Below are positions 1 through 8,024 of a DNA stretch of 64,000 nt, one piece after another. The DNA lies in contig NZ_WNDO01000003.1 in assembly GCF_009912395.1 (NCBI RefSeq), positions 1-64,000 of the forward strand. Direction: 5' to 3'. The notes under the pieces are model-generated. The model was not told the origin of the DNA. It made no database searches and saw nothing but the letters and a program-made list of their open reading frames with translations. Each line of letters begins with the position of its first letter. Within the stretch, counting starts at the first letter, position 1. Position numbers and translations under genes: made by a program. The stretch comes from Luteibacter sp. GTDB taxonomy: Bacteria > Pseudomonadota > Gammaproteobacteria > Xanthomonadales > Rhodanobacteraceae.

Positions 1-292
1 GCGCGAGCACCGCGCCCTGTTGGAGCAATACGCTTTGATCGCCAGCATGAGTGCCAGAGGCAACTGCTACGACAACGCAGCAATGGAGAGTTGGAACCAC
101 AGTCTGAAGGTCGAGGCCATCCATGGTGAACACCTCGCCACACGGGAGCAGGCCAAGGCTCATGTGTTTGACTACATTGAGGTTGACTACAATCGGATCC
201 GGCTGCACTCGACCCTGGGCTACCTCAGCCCAGAGCAGTACGAGCTGGCCAATGTCGCTTAGATAGGTGTCCGTAAATCAGGGGCAAGATCA
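1..292 (+). mobile_element. Right end of an IS3-family insertion sequence
   Basis: The window opens inside an insertion sequence. The transposase 3' end (stop at 260-262) is followed at once by TAGGTGTCCGTAAATCAGGG (264-283), continuing to about 292, which has the look of an IS3-family terminal inverted repeat ending in GATCA. The left end and target duplication lie outside the window, so the exact boundary is inferred. The reading frame downstream of the end stays open and belongs to a truncated gene, which suggests the element landed inside a coding sequence. Confidence 0.75.
2..262 (+). CDS. IS3-family transposase (OrfB), C-terminal part
   Basis: This is the C-terminal 86 codons of a DDE integrase-type transposase; the 5' part is cut by the window edge. 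Visible are the conserved SARGNCYDNAAMESW segment, whose glutamate is the last residue of the DDE triad, and the terminal YNRIRLHSTLGYLSPEQYE signature found in rve-domain IS3 transposases. The protein would act with OrfA to excise and insert the element. Frame and C-terminus look intact, so the copy could be active, but the first two catalytic Asp residues are not in view. Confidence 0.88.
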   Translation, partial: REHRALLEQYALIASMSARGNCYDNAAMESWNHSLKVEAIHGEHLATREQAKAHVFDYIEVDYNRIRLHSTLGYLSPEQYELANVA

Positions 293-718
293 GACTTTCA
301 TCCGGACGATCCAGGCCAGTTGAAAGATTCGCCTCATCCCCTATCCGACCACCGTCCGTCGTCAAGCTTCCCGGCACCGGGCGACGATCCGGTCTATACC
401 GCGATGCGCCTCCAGTTGCCGCTTGGAGTCTCTGACGACAAGGTCGCCGAGATGGCGGCGCAGGCGCGTCATATCGGCATTCATAACGAACGCCAGTTGG
501 CGGGCGTAAATATCGAAGGATCGCAGATCGTGTGCACGGGCGTGCGGCCGGAGACAGAGATCGCACTGCCGGTGGATGCGCCTGCGCCGCCAAAAGAGCA
601 AAGCATCGCTCTCGCCCAAAACCTCGACCAGCAGGCATTTGATCAAGCTCAGATGCGGGAGATGCAGCAGGCACAGCAGATGGCGATGCAGCAGAGCGGT
701 CCCGTCATGACGCTCTAA
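293..718 (+). pseudogene. IS-truncated C-terminal tail of a probable type IV secretion effector (XVIPCD-like)
   Basis: The frame is open from the IS border to the stop at 716-718, so this looks like the 3' remnant of a gene cut by the element. A TTG at 320 would give 132 residues but has no good ribosome site. The protein has a DDPVYTAMRLQLP-like start, a small alpha/beta segment, then a Pro-rich linker and a Gln-rich, Met-rich tail (QQAFDQAQMREMQQAQQ). That layout resembles the C-terminal secretion-signal domain (XVIPCD) of Xanthomonadales T4SS antibacterial effectors. The match is from memory of the family, not an alignment. An unrelated phage or Gln-rich protein remains possible. Confidence 0.5.
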
Positions 719-770
719 TGCTGTCGTGATTTAGCAAATCTATGCCACTGAGATGGTCATTAGCGACACC

Positions 771-904
771 GTCGTTCCTGCGCACGCAGGAACCCAGCGC
801 CTCGGTTTAACAGCGCGGCGATAGCGCATCATCGGCTTTAAGTAGGTGGCGCACTCTCGAAAACCGAACGCATCACACTGAGTTCCAGCGTTCGCTGGAA
901 CGAC
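771..904. repeat. Inverted pair of dispersed 30-bp GTCGTTCC repeats in a 312-bp non-coding gap
   Basis: The gap 719-1030 contains no convincing gene. It holds GTCGTTCCTGCGCACGCAGG followed by AACCCAGCGC (771-800) and, in opposite orientation, a variant ending GCTGGAACGAC (881-904). Each copy carries an internal GC-rich palindrome. The same unit occurs at 34608-34801 and 56063-56189, so it is a genome-dispersed family distinct from the GTAGGAGC repeats. Confidence 0.75.
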
Positions 905-1030
905 GTGAGGGGGATTGAGAGTGTTCGCTATAAGCGCGTTCGCGATGGCGATGCGGGAAGAAACATCGCAATTTTTTGGAACGCTGCCATCAAACCATCG
1001 AAACCAGCGCGGCAAGCTACGTTCGAGTCA

Positions 1031-3052
1031 CTACCATATCCGCACGCGGCGCTCGGGAGGCAAGTACAACGATTGCTCAGCCGTCACACGATACGCGTCG
1101 TACCATGGATCGAGATTCCTTACTGTCCAAACGCGCTGCACGGCCGGTGCGTGTCCATTGGTCAACAAGCGGCGGCGCAGGTCCGCATCACGATAGCTCA
1201 GGCGCCATAGCTGCGCCCAGCCAAGGAAGAAACGCTGGTCCGGCGTGAAGCCGTCGATGGTCTTCGCATTCCTGCTTTCAGGTGACGCCTTGTAGGCATC
1301 ATACGCGACGGTCAAACCGGCAAGATCCGCGATATTTTCCCCGAGCGTCAGCTTGCCGTCGATATGCATGCCGGGCAACGGCTCGTACGCCGAAAACTGC
1401 TTTACGAGTGCATCGGTACGCGCGTGGAAGGCATCAATGTCGGCCTGCGTCCACCATGTAGCGAGCCTCCCCTTCTCGTCGTACTTCGCCCCCTGGTCAT
1501 CAAACTGATGGCTCATTTCATGACCGATTACGGCACCGATGCCGCCGTAGTTGATTGCCGGATCGGCGTGCGGGTCGAAGAACGGCGGTTGCAGGATCGC
1601 CGCCGGAAAGGTGATGCCGATCGTCGGGTAATTGGCAAACGCGTCCACCGTCATCGGCGTGGCGGACCATTCCCAGCGATAGAGGGGCTTGCCGATGCGC
1701 CCCAGCTCCCAGTCGCGATGCCAGCGTCGGGCGCGTATCGCGTTGCCGAACAGGTCGTCGGCGCGCATCGTCAGGCCGTCGTAGTCGTGCCAGCGATCCG
1801 GATAGCCGATGCGCGGCGTGAAGGCGGCGAGCTTGGCATGCGCACGCGCCTTCGTCGCGGGCGTCATCCAGGCGAGCGCGTCAAGGCGCTTGTCCATCGC
1901 TGTGATGATGTTTTTCACCATCGCGAGCGCGGCGGCCTTGGTTTCGGGCGTGAACCAGCGCGCTACGTAGATACGGCTGACATCGTCGGGCATGGCCTCC
2001 ACGACGAAATCCGCCGCCCGCGCCTTGCGTGGTTCGCGCGCCTCGCTTCCATCGATCACCTTGCCGTAGAACGCGAAATCCGCATCACCCACGCGATCCG
2101 GCAAGAAGGATGCATAGGCATGCAGGCTTTGCACACGCAAGGCATCCTTAAGCACGTCCACAGGCGTCTTCGCCACGATGGCGGCGATCGCGGCGATGGC
2201 ATCGGGCTGCATGGCGACCACGGCATCGTCGGCGGGCGTATGGCCCGCGAACAAGGCAGCGATGTCGAAACCGGGGGCTTTCTTCGCCAGCTCGGCAAGC
2301 GTGGTCCGGTTGTAGGTCTTCGTCGCGTCGCGATTCTGCAACGGAGTCCAGCTCACCTTCGCGATGGCGGTTTCGAACGCCAGCACGGCTCGTGCACGTC
2401 GTTCGACATCGCGCTGCCCCGCGAAGGTCAGCGCCCGCGCGAGCCAGGTCACGTAGGCCTGTCGTACGGCGGGCATCGGCGCCTCGTCGGCGAGGTAGTA
2501 ACTGCGATCAGGCATACCCAGGCCGGACTGCGACACGATGGGTATGTAGGTATCGGGGTGACCGTCGTCAGGTCCCACTTCGACCGAGATCGGCAACACG
2601 ATGCCCATCGCCGCCGCGTCGGCCAGCAATCCGCGATACCCGGCCAGGTCGTGCACCGCGTCGATACGCGCCAGCCAGGGGCGGAACGGCAAGATGCCCA
2701 ATTTCTCGACATGCTCGACATCGAGATAACTCGTGTACGCGGCACCGATGCGACTGGAAGGATCCTTTGTCGCCGCCGTCAGGATCTCACCCACACGCGC
2801 GGTATTGATATCCGCCAGCCGCGCGAACTGACCGTAATTGGCTTTCGAGGCGGGAATCGGCGTGGCACGCGCCCATCCACCGCTGGCGTAGGCGTAGAAG
2901 TCCTGGCCCGGTGGCACGTTGCGGTCCATGCCAGCCGTGTCGAAGCCGAAGTCGCCGATGGTGGGGCGGGCGACGGCGTCCTGGGCCTGGATACCCATCG
3001 AAAGCCCTGCCGCCAACATGCCCACCAGGCATCGTGTCCGGAATCCCGCCAT
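1031..3052 (-). CDS. Secreted M13-family zinc metallopeptidase (PepO/neprilysin-like)
   Basis: This 673-residue M13 endopeptidase has an N-terminal signal peptide (about residues 1-28, ending near QAQDAVA), an M13_N helical domain, and the C-terminal gluzincin domain. The zinc motif HEMSH lies near residues 511-515, followed by the third ligand in GENIADLAG near 571. The preceding FANYPTIGITFPAAILQPPFF and the C-terminal RVRIW are family hallmarks. It would cleave peptides in the periplasm or outside the cell. It is monocistronic, with an IS remnant and repeats downstream and a REP pair upstream. Length is typical and no key residue is missing. Confidence 0.93.
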   Translation of the reverse strand: MAGFRTRCLVGMLAAGLSMGIQAQDAVARPTIGDFGFDTAGMDRNVPPGQDFYAYASGGWARATPIPASKANYGQFARLADINTARVGEILTAATKDPSSRIGAAYTSYLDVEHVEKLGILPFRPWLARIDAVHDLAGYRGLLADAAAMGIVLPISVEVGPDDGHPDTYIPIVSQSGLGMPDRSYYLADEAPMPAVRQAYVTWLARALTFAGQRDVERRARAVLAFETAIAKVSWTPLQNRDATKTYNRTTLAELAKKAPGFDIAALFAGHTPADDAVVAMQPDAIAAIAAIVAKTPVDVLKDALRVQSLHAYASFLPDRVGDADFAFYGKVIDGSEAREPRKARAADFVVEAMPDDVSRIYVARWFTPETKAAALAMVKNIITAMDKRLDALAWMTPATKARAHAKLAAFTPRIGYPDRWHDYDGLTMRADDLFGNAIRARRWHRDWELGRIGKPLYRWEWSATPMTVDAFANYPTIGITFPAAILQPPFFDPHADPAINYGGIGAVIGHEMSHQFDDQGAKYDEKGRLATWWTQADIDAFHARTDALVKQFSAYEPLPGMHIDGKLTLGENIADLAGLTVAYDAYKASPESRNAKTIDGFTPDQRFFLGWAQLWRLSYRDADLRRRLLTNGHAPAVQRVWTVRNLDPWYDAYRVTAEQSLYLPPERRVRIW

Positions 3053-3096
3053 ACGTGCACCTCCCCATGCATGAATGCTCGATTGTGGTGGCTATT

Positions 3097-3173
3097 GTAG
3101 GAGCGCGCCTTGCGCGCGACCGGAATGGTGGGAGCACCCGGTATCACCGGTCGCGCGCAGGGCGCGCTCCTAC
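3097..3173. repeat. REP inverted pair (GTAGGAGCGCGCC type)
   Basis: Two oppositely oriented copies of the REP unit flank a short loop: GTAGGAGCGCGCCTTGCGCG at the left and its complement ending CGCTCCTAC at the right. It is the most abundant repeat in the window and always lies between genes. This copy separates the M13 peptidase promoter side from the thx terminator. Confidence 0.9.
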
Positions 3174-3177
3174 AAAC

Positions 3178-3206
3178 AAAAAGCCCCGCAGATGCGGGGC
3201 TTTTTG
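3178..3206 (-). terminator. Rho-independent terminator after thx
   Basis: AAAGCCCCGCAGATGCGGGG is followed by CTTTTT: a perfect GC stem with a short loop and U tract on both strands. It sits 19 bp past the thx stop codon and would end transcription of the merC-CDF-thx direction. Confidence 0.88.
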
Positions 3207-3224
3207 CTTCACACGAAAGAGGCT

Positions 3225-3383
3225 TCAGGCCTTCTTGCGCGGAGCCGCCTTCTTGGCGGCGGTCTTGGCGGAGGCCGGCTTGGCAACGACGGCGCCGGTC
3301 ACGACGTCGACGTGCGGACGGGCGTTGCCATAGCTGGAACGGTAGATCTTGCCGCGACGGGTGCGACGATCGCCCTTGCCCAT
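3225..3383 (-). CDS. 30S ribosomal protein THX
   Basis: A 52-residue very basic protein beginning MGKGDRRTRRGKIYRSSYGN, the signature of the THX family that binds at the top of the 30S head. The C-terminal half is Ala/Lys-rich (AKTAAKKAAPRKKA). A longer frame extends to 3428, but the ATG at 3383 is preceded at good distance by AAGGAGTTT, and the family N-terminus starts here. It lies 78 bp downstream of the CDF exporter gene and is followed by a strong terminator. Confidence 0.93.
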   Translation of the reverse strand: MGKGDRRTRRGKIYRSSYGNARPHVDVVTGAVVAKPASAKTAAKKAAPRKKA

Positions 3384-3461
3384 GGGGAAACTCCTTGATT
3401 CGTAATGTTGGAGGAAACGGCCGGCCATCGTATCAGCGGCCGCGTAAAGCGCAAGACCCGT

Positions 3462-4448
3462 TCAATGAACGTGGGAGCCGCCCTTGCCGCAGCCTTCCAG
3501 TTCGTCGGGGCAGTGGTCCGGGTCGAACTGGATGGTCGCATGCCCCACCTTCCAGCGTTCGCTGAGCATAGTCTTCAGGGCGCGCAGCACCCTGCCCTGG
3601 TCGGTACCCGGCTTCAGCTCCGCGTGCAGCGTGGCCATGCGGGAGCCGGCCGTGACCTGCCAGACATGGACGTGATGGATGCCGGTGATGCCGGGATCGG
3701 CCAGCGCCAGCTCCTTCTCGATCTCGCTGAGATGGAGGCCTTCGGGGGTGCCTTCCAGGAGGATGTGGCCTGAACGACGCAGCAGCGACCAGGCGCTGCG
3801 CAGGATCAGCAGCGAAACGAGGATCGAGAGCACGGGGTCGGCCCAGAGCCAGCCCATCCAGCGTACGGCCAGGGCAGCCAGCACGGCGGCCACGGAGCCC
3901 AGCAGGTCGCCCAGCACATGCAGGCTCGCGCCGGCGATATTGACGTCGTCCGGATCGTGGCCGTGCAGCAGGCGCAGCACGAAAACATTCGCCAGCAGGC
4001 CGACGAGGGCCACGATGAACATCACGCCGGAAAGGATCGGCTCGGGCGAGAACAGGCGCTGCACCGCCTCGTAGACGATGAAGGCGACCAGGGCGAACTG
4101 GGTGAGCGCGTTGACGAAGCCCGCCAGCACCTCGATACGGCCATAGCCGTAGGTGCGTCGGGAATCGGCCGGCCGGGCGGCGAAACGCGCACCGAGGAAG
4201 GCGAGCAGCAGGGCCAGAGCGTCGACCAGCATGTGGCCCGCGTCGGCCAGCAGCGCCAGCGAGCCGGACACGAGGCCGCCCGCGGCCTCGATCACCAGCA
4301 TCAGCGTGGTGAGGACAAACGCGATGAGCAGCTTGCGCTCGCTGGTGCCCGCAAGGTGGTCGTGATCGTGCCCGTGGGCATGACCAGGGTCGTGATCGTG
4401 CGCGCCGTGCGAGTGGCCGGCGTGCGAGTGGTCGTGGTCGTGTGCCAT
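3462..4448 (-). CDS. Cation diffusion facilitator (Zn2+/Co2+-type exporter)
   Basis: A 328-residue CDF transporter. The N-terminal 35 residues are an extreme His/Asp-rich metal-binding stretch (AHDHDHSHAGHSHGAHDHDP). Six membrane segments follow, with the paired transport-site motifs HMLVD in TM2 and HVLGD in TM5, then a cytoplasmic ferredoxin-like domain with HHVHVWQV. It exports zinc or a similar divalent ion by proton antiport. The start at 4448 was chosen because the His-rich tail begins there; a longer in-frame extension looks non-coding. It is 37 bp downstream of the MerC-domain gene, so it may be co-transcribed from the Zur-box promoter, which is odd for an exporter. Confidence 0.92.
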   Translation of the reverse strand: MAHDHDHSHAGHSHGAHDHDPGHAHGHDHDHLAGTSERKLLIAFVLTTLMLVIEAAGGLVSGSLALLADAGHMLVDALALLLAFLGARFAARPADSRRTYGYGRIEVLAGFVNALTQFALVAFIVYEAVQRLFSPEPILSGVMFIVALVGLLANVFVLRLLHGHDPDDVNIAGASLHVLGDLLGSVAAVLAALAVRWMGWLWADPVLSILVSLLILRSAWSLLRRSGHILLEGTPEGLHLSEIEKELALADPGITGIHHVHVWQVTAGSRMATLHAELKPGTDQGRVLRALKTMLSERWKVGHATIQFDPDHCPDELEGCGKGGSHVH

Positions 4449-4485
4449 GGTTCGAAGGCTAGGGAATCGGCCAGCGGTTACACAA

Positions 4486-4932
4486 TCACGGGTGGACGCA
4501 GGAGGGCCCGTGGATGTGCCCCGCGTGGCCGCTGCGATCCACACGCAGGTTCACGAAGTGCGCCGACGCGACGAGCAGGCCGCCGCAGGTCACCAGCACG
4601 CTGTGCAGCAGTGGCGTGTTGCCGTGCAGGAAGGTGACGCCGAGCAGCAGCAGGATCAGGCCCGGTGCCGCCAGTAACAGCGGCAGGCGCCGGCGATGGC
4701 GGCGGTAGCCCGAGATCAGGGCCAGCGAGGCGAGCACGCTGGCGAAGGCCACGAACCCGGCCTCGAAGCGATGATCGGCCAGGAAGGACAGGCCCAGGAC
4801 CGGCAGCAGCGCGATCACGAACGGGAGTACGGCGCAGTGGATCGCGCAGAGAAAGGAGGCCGTGGCGCCCAGCCGGTCGGCGATATGCCACCAGCGGCGC
4901 GGGACTTCGGGATCGACGGGGGACTCGGTCAT
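4486..4932 (-). CDS. MerC-domain membrane protein
   Basis: About 148 residues with four predicted membrane helices and a MerC-like first helix containing CAIHCAVLPF (paired cysteines in the membrane). The C-terminus carries HAGHIHGPSCVH, likely metal binding. MerC proteins of mer operons carry Hg2+ inward, but stand-alone MerC-domain proteins near zinc genes have no settled function. Starts at 4932 (MTESPV) and 4941 (MHVMTES) are both possible; neither has a good ribosome site. It is divergent from znuD across a Zur-like palindrome, which suggests induction on zinc starvation. Confidence 0.82.
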   Translation of the reverse strand: MTESPVDPEVPRRWWHIADRLGATASFLCAIHCAVLPFVIALLPVLGLSFLADHRFEAGFVAFASVLASLALISGYRRHRRRLPLLLAAPGLILLLLGVTFLHGNTPLLHSVLVTCGGLLVASAHFVNLRVDRSGHAGHIHGPSCVHP

Positions 4933-4976
4933 GACATGCATAGCGTGACTAGTTGCACGGGTGTAGGCAAGTGATG

Positions 4977-4997
4977 GTACTTTATAATATTGTGAAC
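4977..4997. promoter_or_regulatory. Zur-box-like palindrome between merC-domain gene and znuD
   Basis: A 21-bp imperfect palindrome centred at 4987 contains TTTATAATATTGTGAAC. Its core TTATAATAT matches the central part of Zur operators as known from E. coli znu promoters. It includes a perfect TATAAT at 4983-4988 that could serve as the znuD -10 box, so Zur binding would occlude RNA polymerase. A zur gene lies 2.2 kb away. Binding is inferred from sequence and context. Confidence 0.75.
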
Positions 4998-5020
4998 ATG
5001 AATATGGAGCTACACCCCCG

Positions 5021-7036
5021 ATGCGCAGAATCTTTCTCGCCCTGACCCTTGCCGCCACCATCGGACCGGTGGCCCCGGCCATGGCCGACGATGCGACCCA
5101 GGACGCCACGGCGCCGACCGGCACTGCCAAGGAATCCCAGGGCAAATCCCGCAAGAACGCCAACAAGCTCGACGCCATCGTCGTCAACGCCGTTCCCCTG
5201 GGCCAGAGCGCCGACCAGATCGTCGCCCCCGTAGCCGTGCTGGCAGGTTCCGCCCTGGACGACGCCAAGGGCGTCTCCCTGGGCGAAACCGTCTCGGTCA
5301 TCCCCGGCGTGCAGACCTCCGCCCTCGGCACGGCCGTGGGTCGCCCGGTCATCCGCGGCCTCGACGGTCCGCGCGTGGCGGTGCTGGAGAACGGCCTGTC
5401 CTCGCAGGACGTGTCCAACGTCAGCCAGGATCACGCCGTCACCCTTGAGCCTTTCCTGGCCGACCAGATCGAGGTCCTAAAGGGCCCCGCCACCCTGCTC
5501 TACGGTTCGGGCGCCATCGGCGGCGTGGTCAACGTCGTCGACGGCCGTGTGCCGGAGAAGGCGCCGGAGAACGGCTTCGCCGGCCGCGCCGAGGTCCGTC
5601 ACGACTCCGTGTCCGACGGCAAGACCGGCCTGTTCCGCATGGACGCCGGCAACGACCAGTTCGCCCTGCACGTCGACGGCATGCACCGCGACAACGACGA
5701 CTACGACATCCCCGGCGGCACGCTGAAGAACAGCGCCGTGAAGACCACCTCGGGCTCCGTCGGCGCCTCGGTGCTGGGCTCGTGGGGCTATGTGGGCCTG
5801 TCGATCTCGCGCTTCATGGATCTGTACGGCAGCCCCGCCGAACCGGGCAACCCGGAAGAAGGCGAGGATCCGGTCCACATCAAGATGGCCCAGACCAACT
5901 ACAACCTGAAGGGCGGCCTCGTGCAGCCGTTCGAGGGCATCAGCAAGATCGAGTTCAACCTCGGCCACGGCGCCTACCAGCACGTGGAGTACGAAGGCAG
6001 CACGCCGGGCACCACGTTCTCGACGGACAGCAACCAGGGCCGCCTCGTCGTCACCCACGATCCGATCGCCGGCTGGGAAGGCGCCTTCGGCGTGCAGACG
6101 CAGCACCGCAAGTTCTCGGCCGTGGGCGAGGAAACCTTCGTGCCCGCCACCACCACCAAGGGCGTGGGCGTGTTCCTCACCGAGCAGCGCGAGTTCGGCC
6201 CGGTGAAGGTGGACTTCGGCCTGCGCCACGACAAGCAGAGTGTCGATGCCGACGGTCATCCCAAGCGCGACTACAACCCGAACAGCTTCTCGGCCGGCGT
6301 CGCCTGGCGCTTCGCCGAACGCTGGCACCTGTCGTTGAACCTCGACCACGCCGAGCGCGCGCCGTCGGAAGAGGAACTGTTCGCCCACGGTCCGCACGAA
6401 GCGTCCAACACCTACGAGATCGGCGGCGACCTGCAGAAGGAAAAGTCGAACCAGGCGGAACTGGGCCTGCATTTCCACGGCGACATCGTGGAGGGCAAGG
6501 TCGCGGTGTACTACAACAAATACAAGAACTTCATCTACCTGGCCGACACCGGCGAAGTGGAAGACAACCTGCCGGTGCGCATCTGGTCGCAGAACGACGC
6601 GACCTTCCGCGGCGCGGAAGCCGAAGCCACCTTCCATCTCGCCAAGGGCCCGTCGGGCAACTGGGACCTGCGCGTGTTCGGCGACACCGTGCGCGCGACG
6701 CTGTCCGACGGTGCGGGCAACGTGCCGCGCATCCCGGCCGGTCGCGTCGGCTCCACGCTCAGCTGGACGCGCGACACCCTGCGCGCCAACGTCGGCGCGG
6801 TGCGCTACATGAAACAGGACAAGGTGGCGTCGTTCGAGACCGACACCGCCGGCTACACGCTGGTGAACGCGCACTTCGGCTGGACCTTCGTCAACGACGA
6901 GCGCAGCCAGTGGGAAGCCTTCGTCGACGGCAACAACCTCACCAACAAGACGGCCCGTCCCGCCACGTCGCTGTTCAAGGACGTGGCGCCGCTACCGGGC
7001 CGCAATGTGTCTGTAGGCGTTCGCGCCTACTTCTGA
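5021..7036 (+). CDS. znuD: ZnuD-type TonB-dependent zinc receptor
   Basis: A 671-residue outer-membrane receptor: signal peptide (residues 1-22, ending AMA), a plug domain with LDAIVVNAVPLGQ and the ZnuD-like RPVIRGLDGPRVAVLENG and EVLKGPATLLYGSGAIGG blocks, and a beta-barrel ending in an aromatic residue (VSVGVRAYF). It would import zinc across the outer membrane using TonB energy. A TonB-box-like DAIVV lies near the start. The Zur-box palindrome 24 bp upstream and the convergent zur gene downstream support a zinc substrate. Confidence 0.9.
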   Translation: MRRIFLALTLAATIGPVAPAMADDATQDATAPTGTAKESQGKSRKNANKLDAIVVNAVPLGQSADQIVAPVAVLAGSALDDAKGVSLGETVSVIPGVQTSALGTAVGRPVIRGLDGPRVAVLENGLSSQDVSNVSQDHAVTLEPFLADQIEVLKGPATLLYGSGAIGGVVNVVDGRVPEKAPENGFAGRAEVRHDSVSDGKTGLFRMDAGNDQFALHVDGMHRDNDDYDIPGGTLKNSAVKTTSGSVGASVLGSWGYVGLSISRFMDLYGSPAEPGNPEEGEDPVHIKMAQTNYNLKGGLVQPFEGISKIEFNLGHGAYQHVEYEGSTPGTTFSTDSNQGRLVVTHDPIAGWEGAFGVQTQHRKFSAVGEETFVPATTTKGVGVFLTEQREFGPVKVDFGLRHDKQSVDADGHPKRDYNPNSFSAGVAWRFAERWHLSLNLDHAERAPSEEELFAHGPHEASNTYEIGGDLQKEKSNQAELGLHFHGDIVEGKVAVYYNKYKNFIYLADTGEVEDNLPVRIWSQNDATFRGAEAEATFHLAKGPSGNWDLRVFGDTVRATLSDGAGNVPRIPAGRVGSTLSWTRDTLRANVGAVRYMKQDKVASFETDTAGYTLVNAHFGWTFVNDERSQWEAFVDGNNLTNKTARPATSLFKDVAPLPGRNVSVGVRAYF

Positions 7037-7088
7037 GTTTCCGACCCGCCTGCCCTCCTCCCTCCCCTGGCGGGTCGGAACACCAAGC

Positions 7089-7122
7089 GGGGCGTCGCGC
7101 AATGCGGCGCCCCGCGCCTTTT
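7089..7122 (+). terminator. Terminator after znuD
   Basis: GGGGCGTCGC, a five-base loop, then GCGGCGCCCC, followed by a T-rich run (CCTTTTTGG). It lies about 50 bp after the znuD stop and separates it from the convergent zur gene. Confidence 0.75.
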
Positions 7123-7150
7123 TGGGGCACGAGTACGTTGGCGGGGTTAT

Positions 7151-7171
7151 CGCGCGCAAGCGCGCTCCTAC
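7151..7171 (-). repeat. Single REP unit
   Basis: CGCGCGCAAGCGCGCTCCTA plus C, one reverse-oriented REP unit between the convergent znuD and zur genes. Confidence 0.85.
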
Positions 7172-7186
7172 ACAGGAGCGCGTGGG

Positions 7187-7657
7187 TTAGCGGCAGTTTT
7201 TGCAGATGCCGTGGACTTCGAGGGTCTGTGCCTGGGGGCGGAAGCCCATGGCCTTGGCCTGGGCTTCGATCAGTTCCGCGACGCGCTCGTCGCAGACTTC
7301 CTGCGCGCACTGGCACTTGTCGCAGATGAGGAACGGCACCTGGTGCGACTCGGCCGGGTGATGGCACGAGACGAAGGCGTTGATCGACTCCAGCTTATGG
7401 ATGAAGTCGTTCTCGAGGAGGAAGTCGAGGGCGCGATACACCGTGGGCGGCGCGGCGTTGCCGTGCTTTTCGCGGAGCCGGTCGAGCAAGTCGTAGGCTT
7501 TTACGGGCTTGCCGGCGCTGGCCACCAGCTCCAGCACCTCGCGGCGGAGCGGCGTGAGACGAAGACCCCGTTCGTCGGAGGCCTTTTCGACGGCGGCGAT
7601 GAAATCGCGCGGATCGTCGTGGTGGTGTGCGTGGCGGCGGGCGGCGGAAGTAGTCAC
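7187..7657 (-). CDS. zur: Fur-family zinc uptake regulator Zur
   Basis: A 156-residue Fur-family repressor with a His-rich N-terminus (RRHAHHHDD), a winged-helix domain (AYDLLDRLREKHGNAAPPTVYRALDFL) and a dimerisation domain carrying the structural-zinc CDKC (112-115) and the C-terminal CKNC (152-155). The HHPAESHQVPFLICDKC pattern fits Zur better than Fur, and the adjacent znuD with an upstream palindrome supports this. The start is a GTG at 7655-7657 with GAGG upstream; an ATG two bases away is out of frame. It would repress znuD and the merC-domain gene when zinc is replete. Confidence 0.9.
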   Translation of the reverse strand: MTTSAARRHAHHHDDPRDFIAAVEKASDERGLRLTPLRREVLELVASAGKPVKAYDLLDRLREKHGNAAPPTVYRALDFLLENDFIHKLESINAFVSCHHPAESHQVPFLICDKCQCAQEVCDERVAELIEAQAKAMGFRPQAQTLEVHGICKNCR

Positions 7658-7697
7658 ATCGATATCCTCGTGTGCGCCATCCTAACATGAGGGCGCA

Positions 7698-7979
7698 TCA
7701 ACGTTTTTTCGAGCCCGGCAAGGGCGGCGGCCCGGCGGGGCGGCGTGGCAGGAAGGGAACGGCCCAGCCCAAGGGCCCCAGCAGCAAGGAGGCCAGCACG
7801 GTGGCCGTGAAACGCCCCTTCCACCAGCCCAGCAGGGCGCCCACCACGATGAACACGACCTGCCAGATGATCATCGCCTCCCAGGGCACGAGGGCCATGA
7901 GATTCAGGAAGATCTTAACGGAGGCCGCAGGGTCGTCGGGATCGACGCCTTGCAGGGCCCTGGCGAGCAGCTCATCCAT
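7698..7979 (-). CDS. Small two-helix membrane protein of unknown function
   Basis: 93 residues with a soluble N-terminus (MDELLARALQGVDPDDPAASVKIF), two hydrophobic segments (about 33-55 and 58-78) and a Pro/Lys-rich tail. No family is recognised. It lies 40 bp downstream of the zur start region on the same strand, separated from gltX by a REP hairpin. Confidence 0.65.
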   Translation of the reverse strand: MDELLARALQGVDPDDPAASVKIFLNLMALVPWEAMIIWQVVFIVVGALLGWWKGRFTATVLASLLLGPLGWAVPFLPRRPAGPPPLPGSKKR

Positions 7980-7995
7980 ACTGGATTCACCCCTT

Positions 7996-8021
7996 GTAGG
8001 AGCGCGCTTGCGCGCTCCTAC
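7996..8021. repeat. REP palindrome
   Basis: GTAGGAGCGCGCTTGCGCG followed by CTCCTAC: a compact perfect hairpin just past the gltX stop codon; it may also act as a transcript 3'-end structure. Confidence 0.88.
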
Positions 8022-8024
8022 AGA

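Noticed and set aside
740-1015. Short open frames between the effector remnant and the M13 gene
   Set aside because: They run through dispersed repeats on both strands and have no ribosome site or family resemblance.
1364-3100. 578-codon open frame antisense to the M13 peptidase gene
   Set aside because: It has no recognisable domain, is rich in Arg/His/Gly as expected of GC-rich antisense frames, and the opposite strand encodes a complete peptidase with active-site motifs.
5477-6874. 465-codon open frame antisense to znuD
   Set aside because: Repetitive His/Val/Ala/Arg composition typical of an antisense shadow; the ZnuD frame explains the region.
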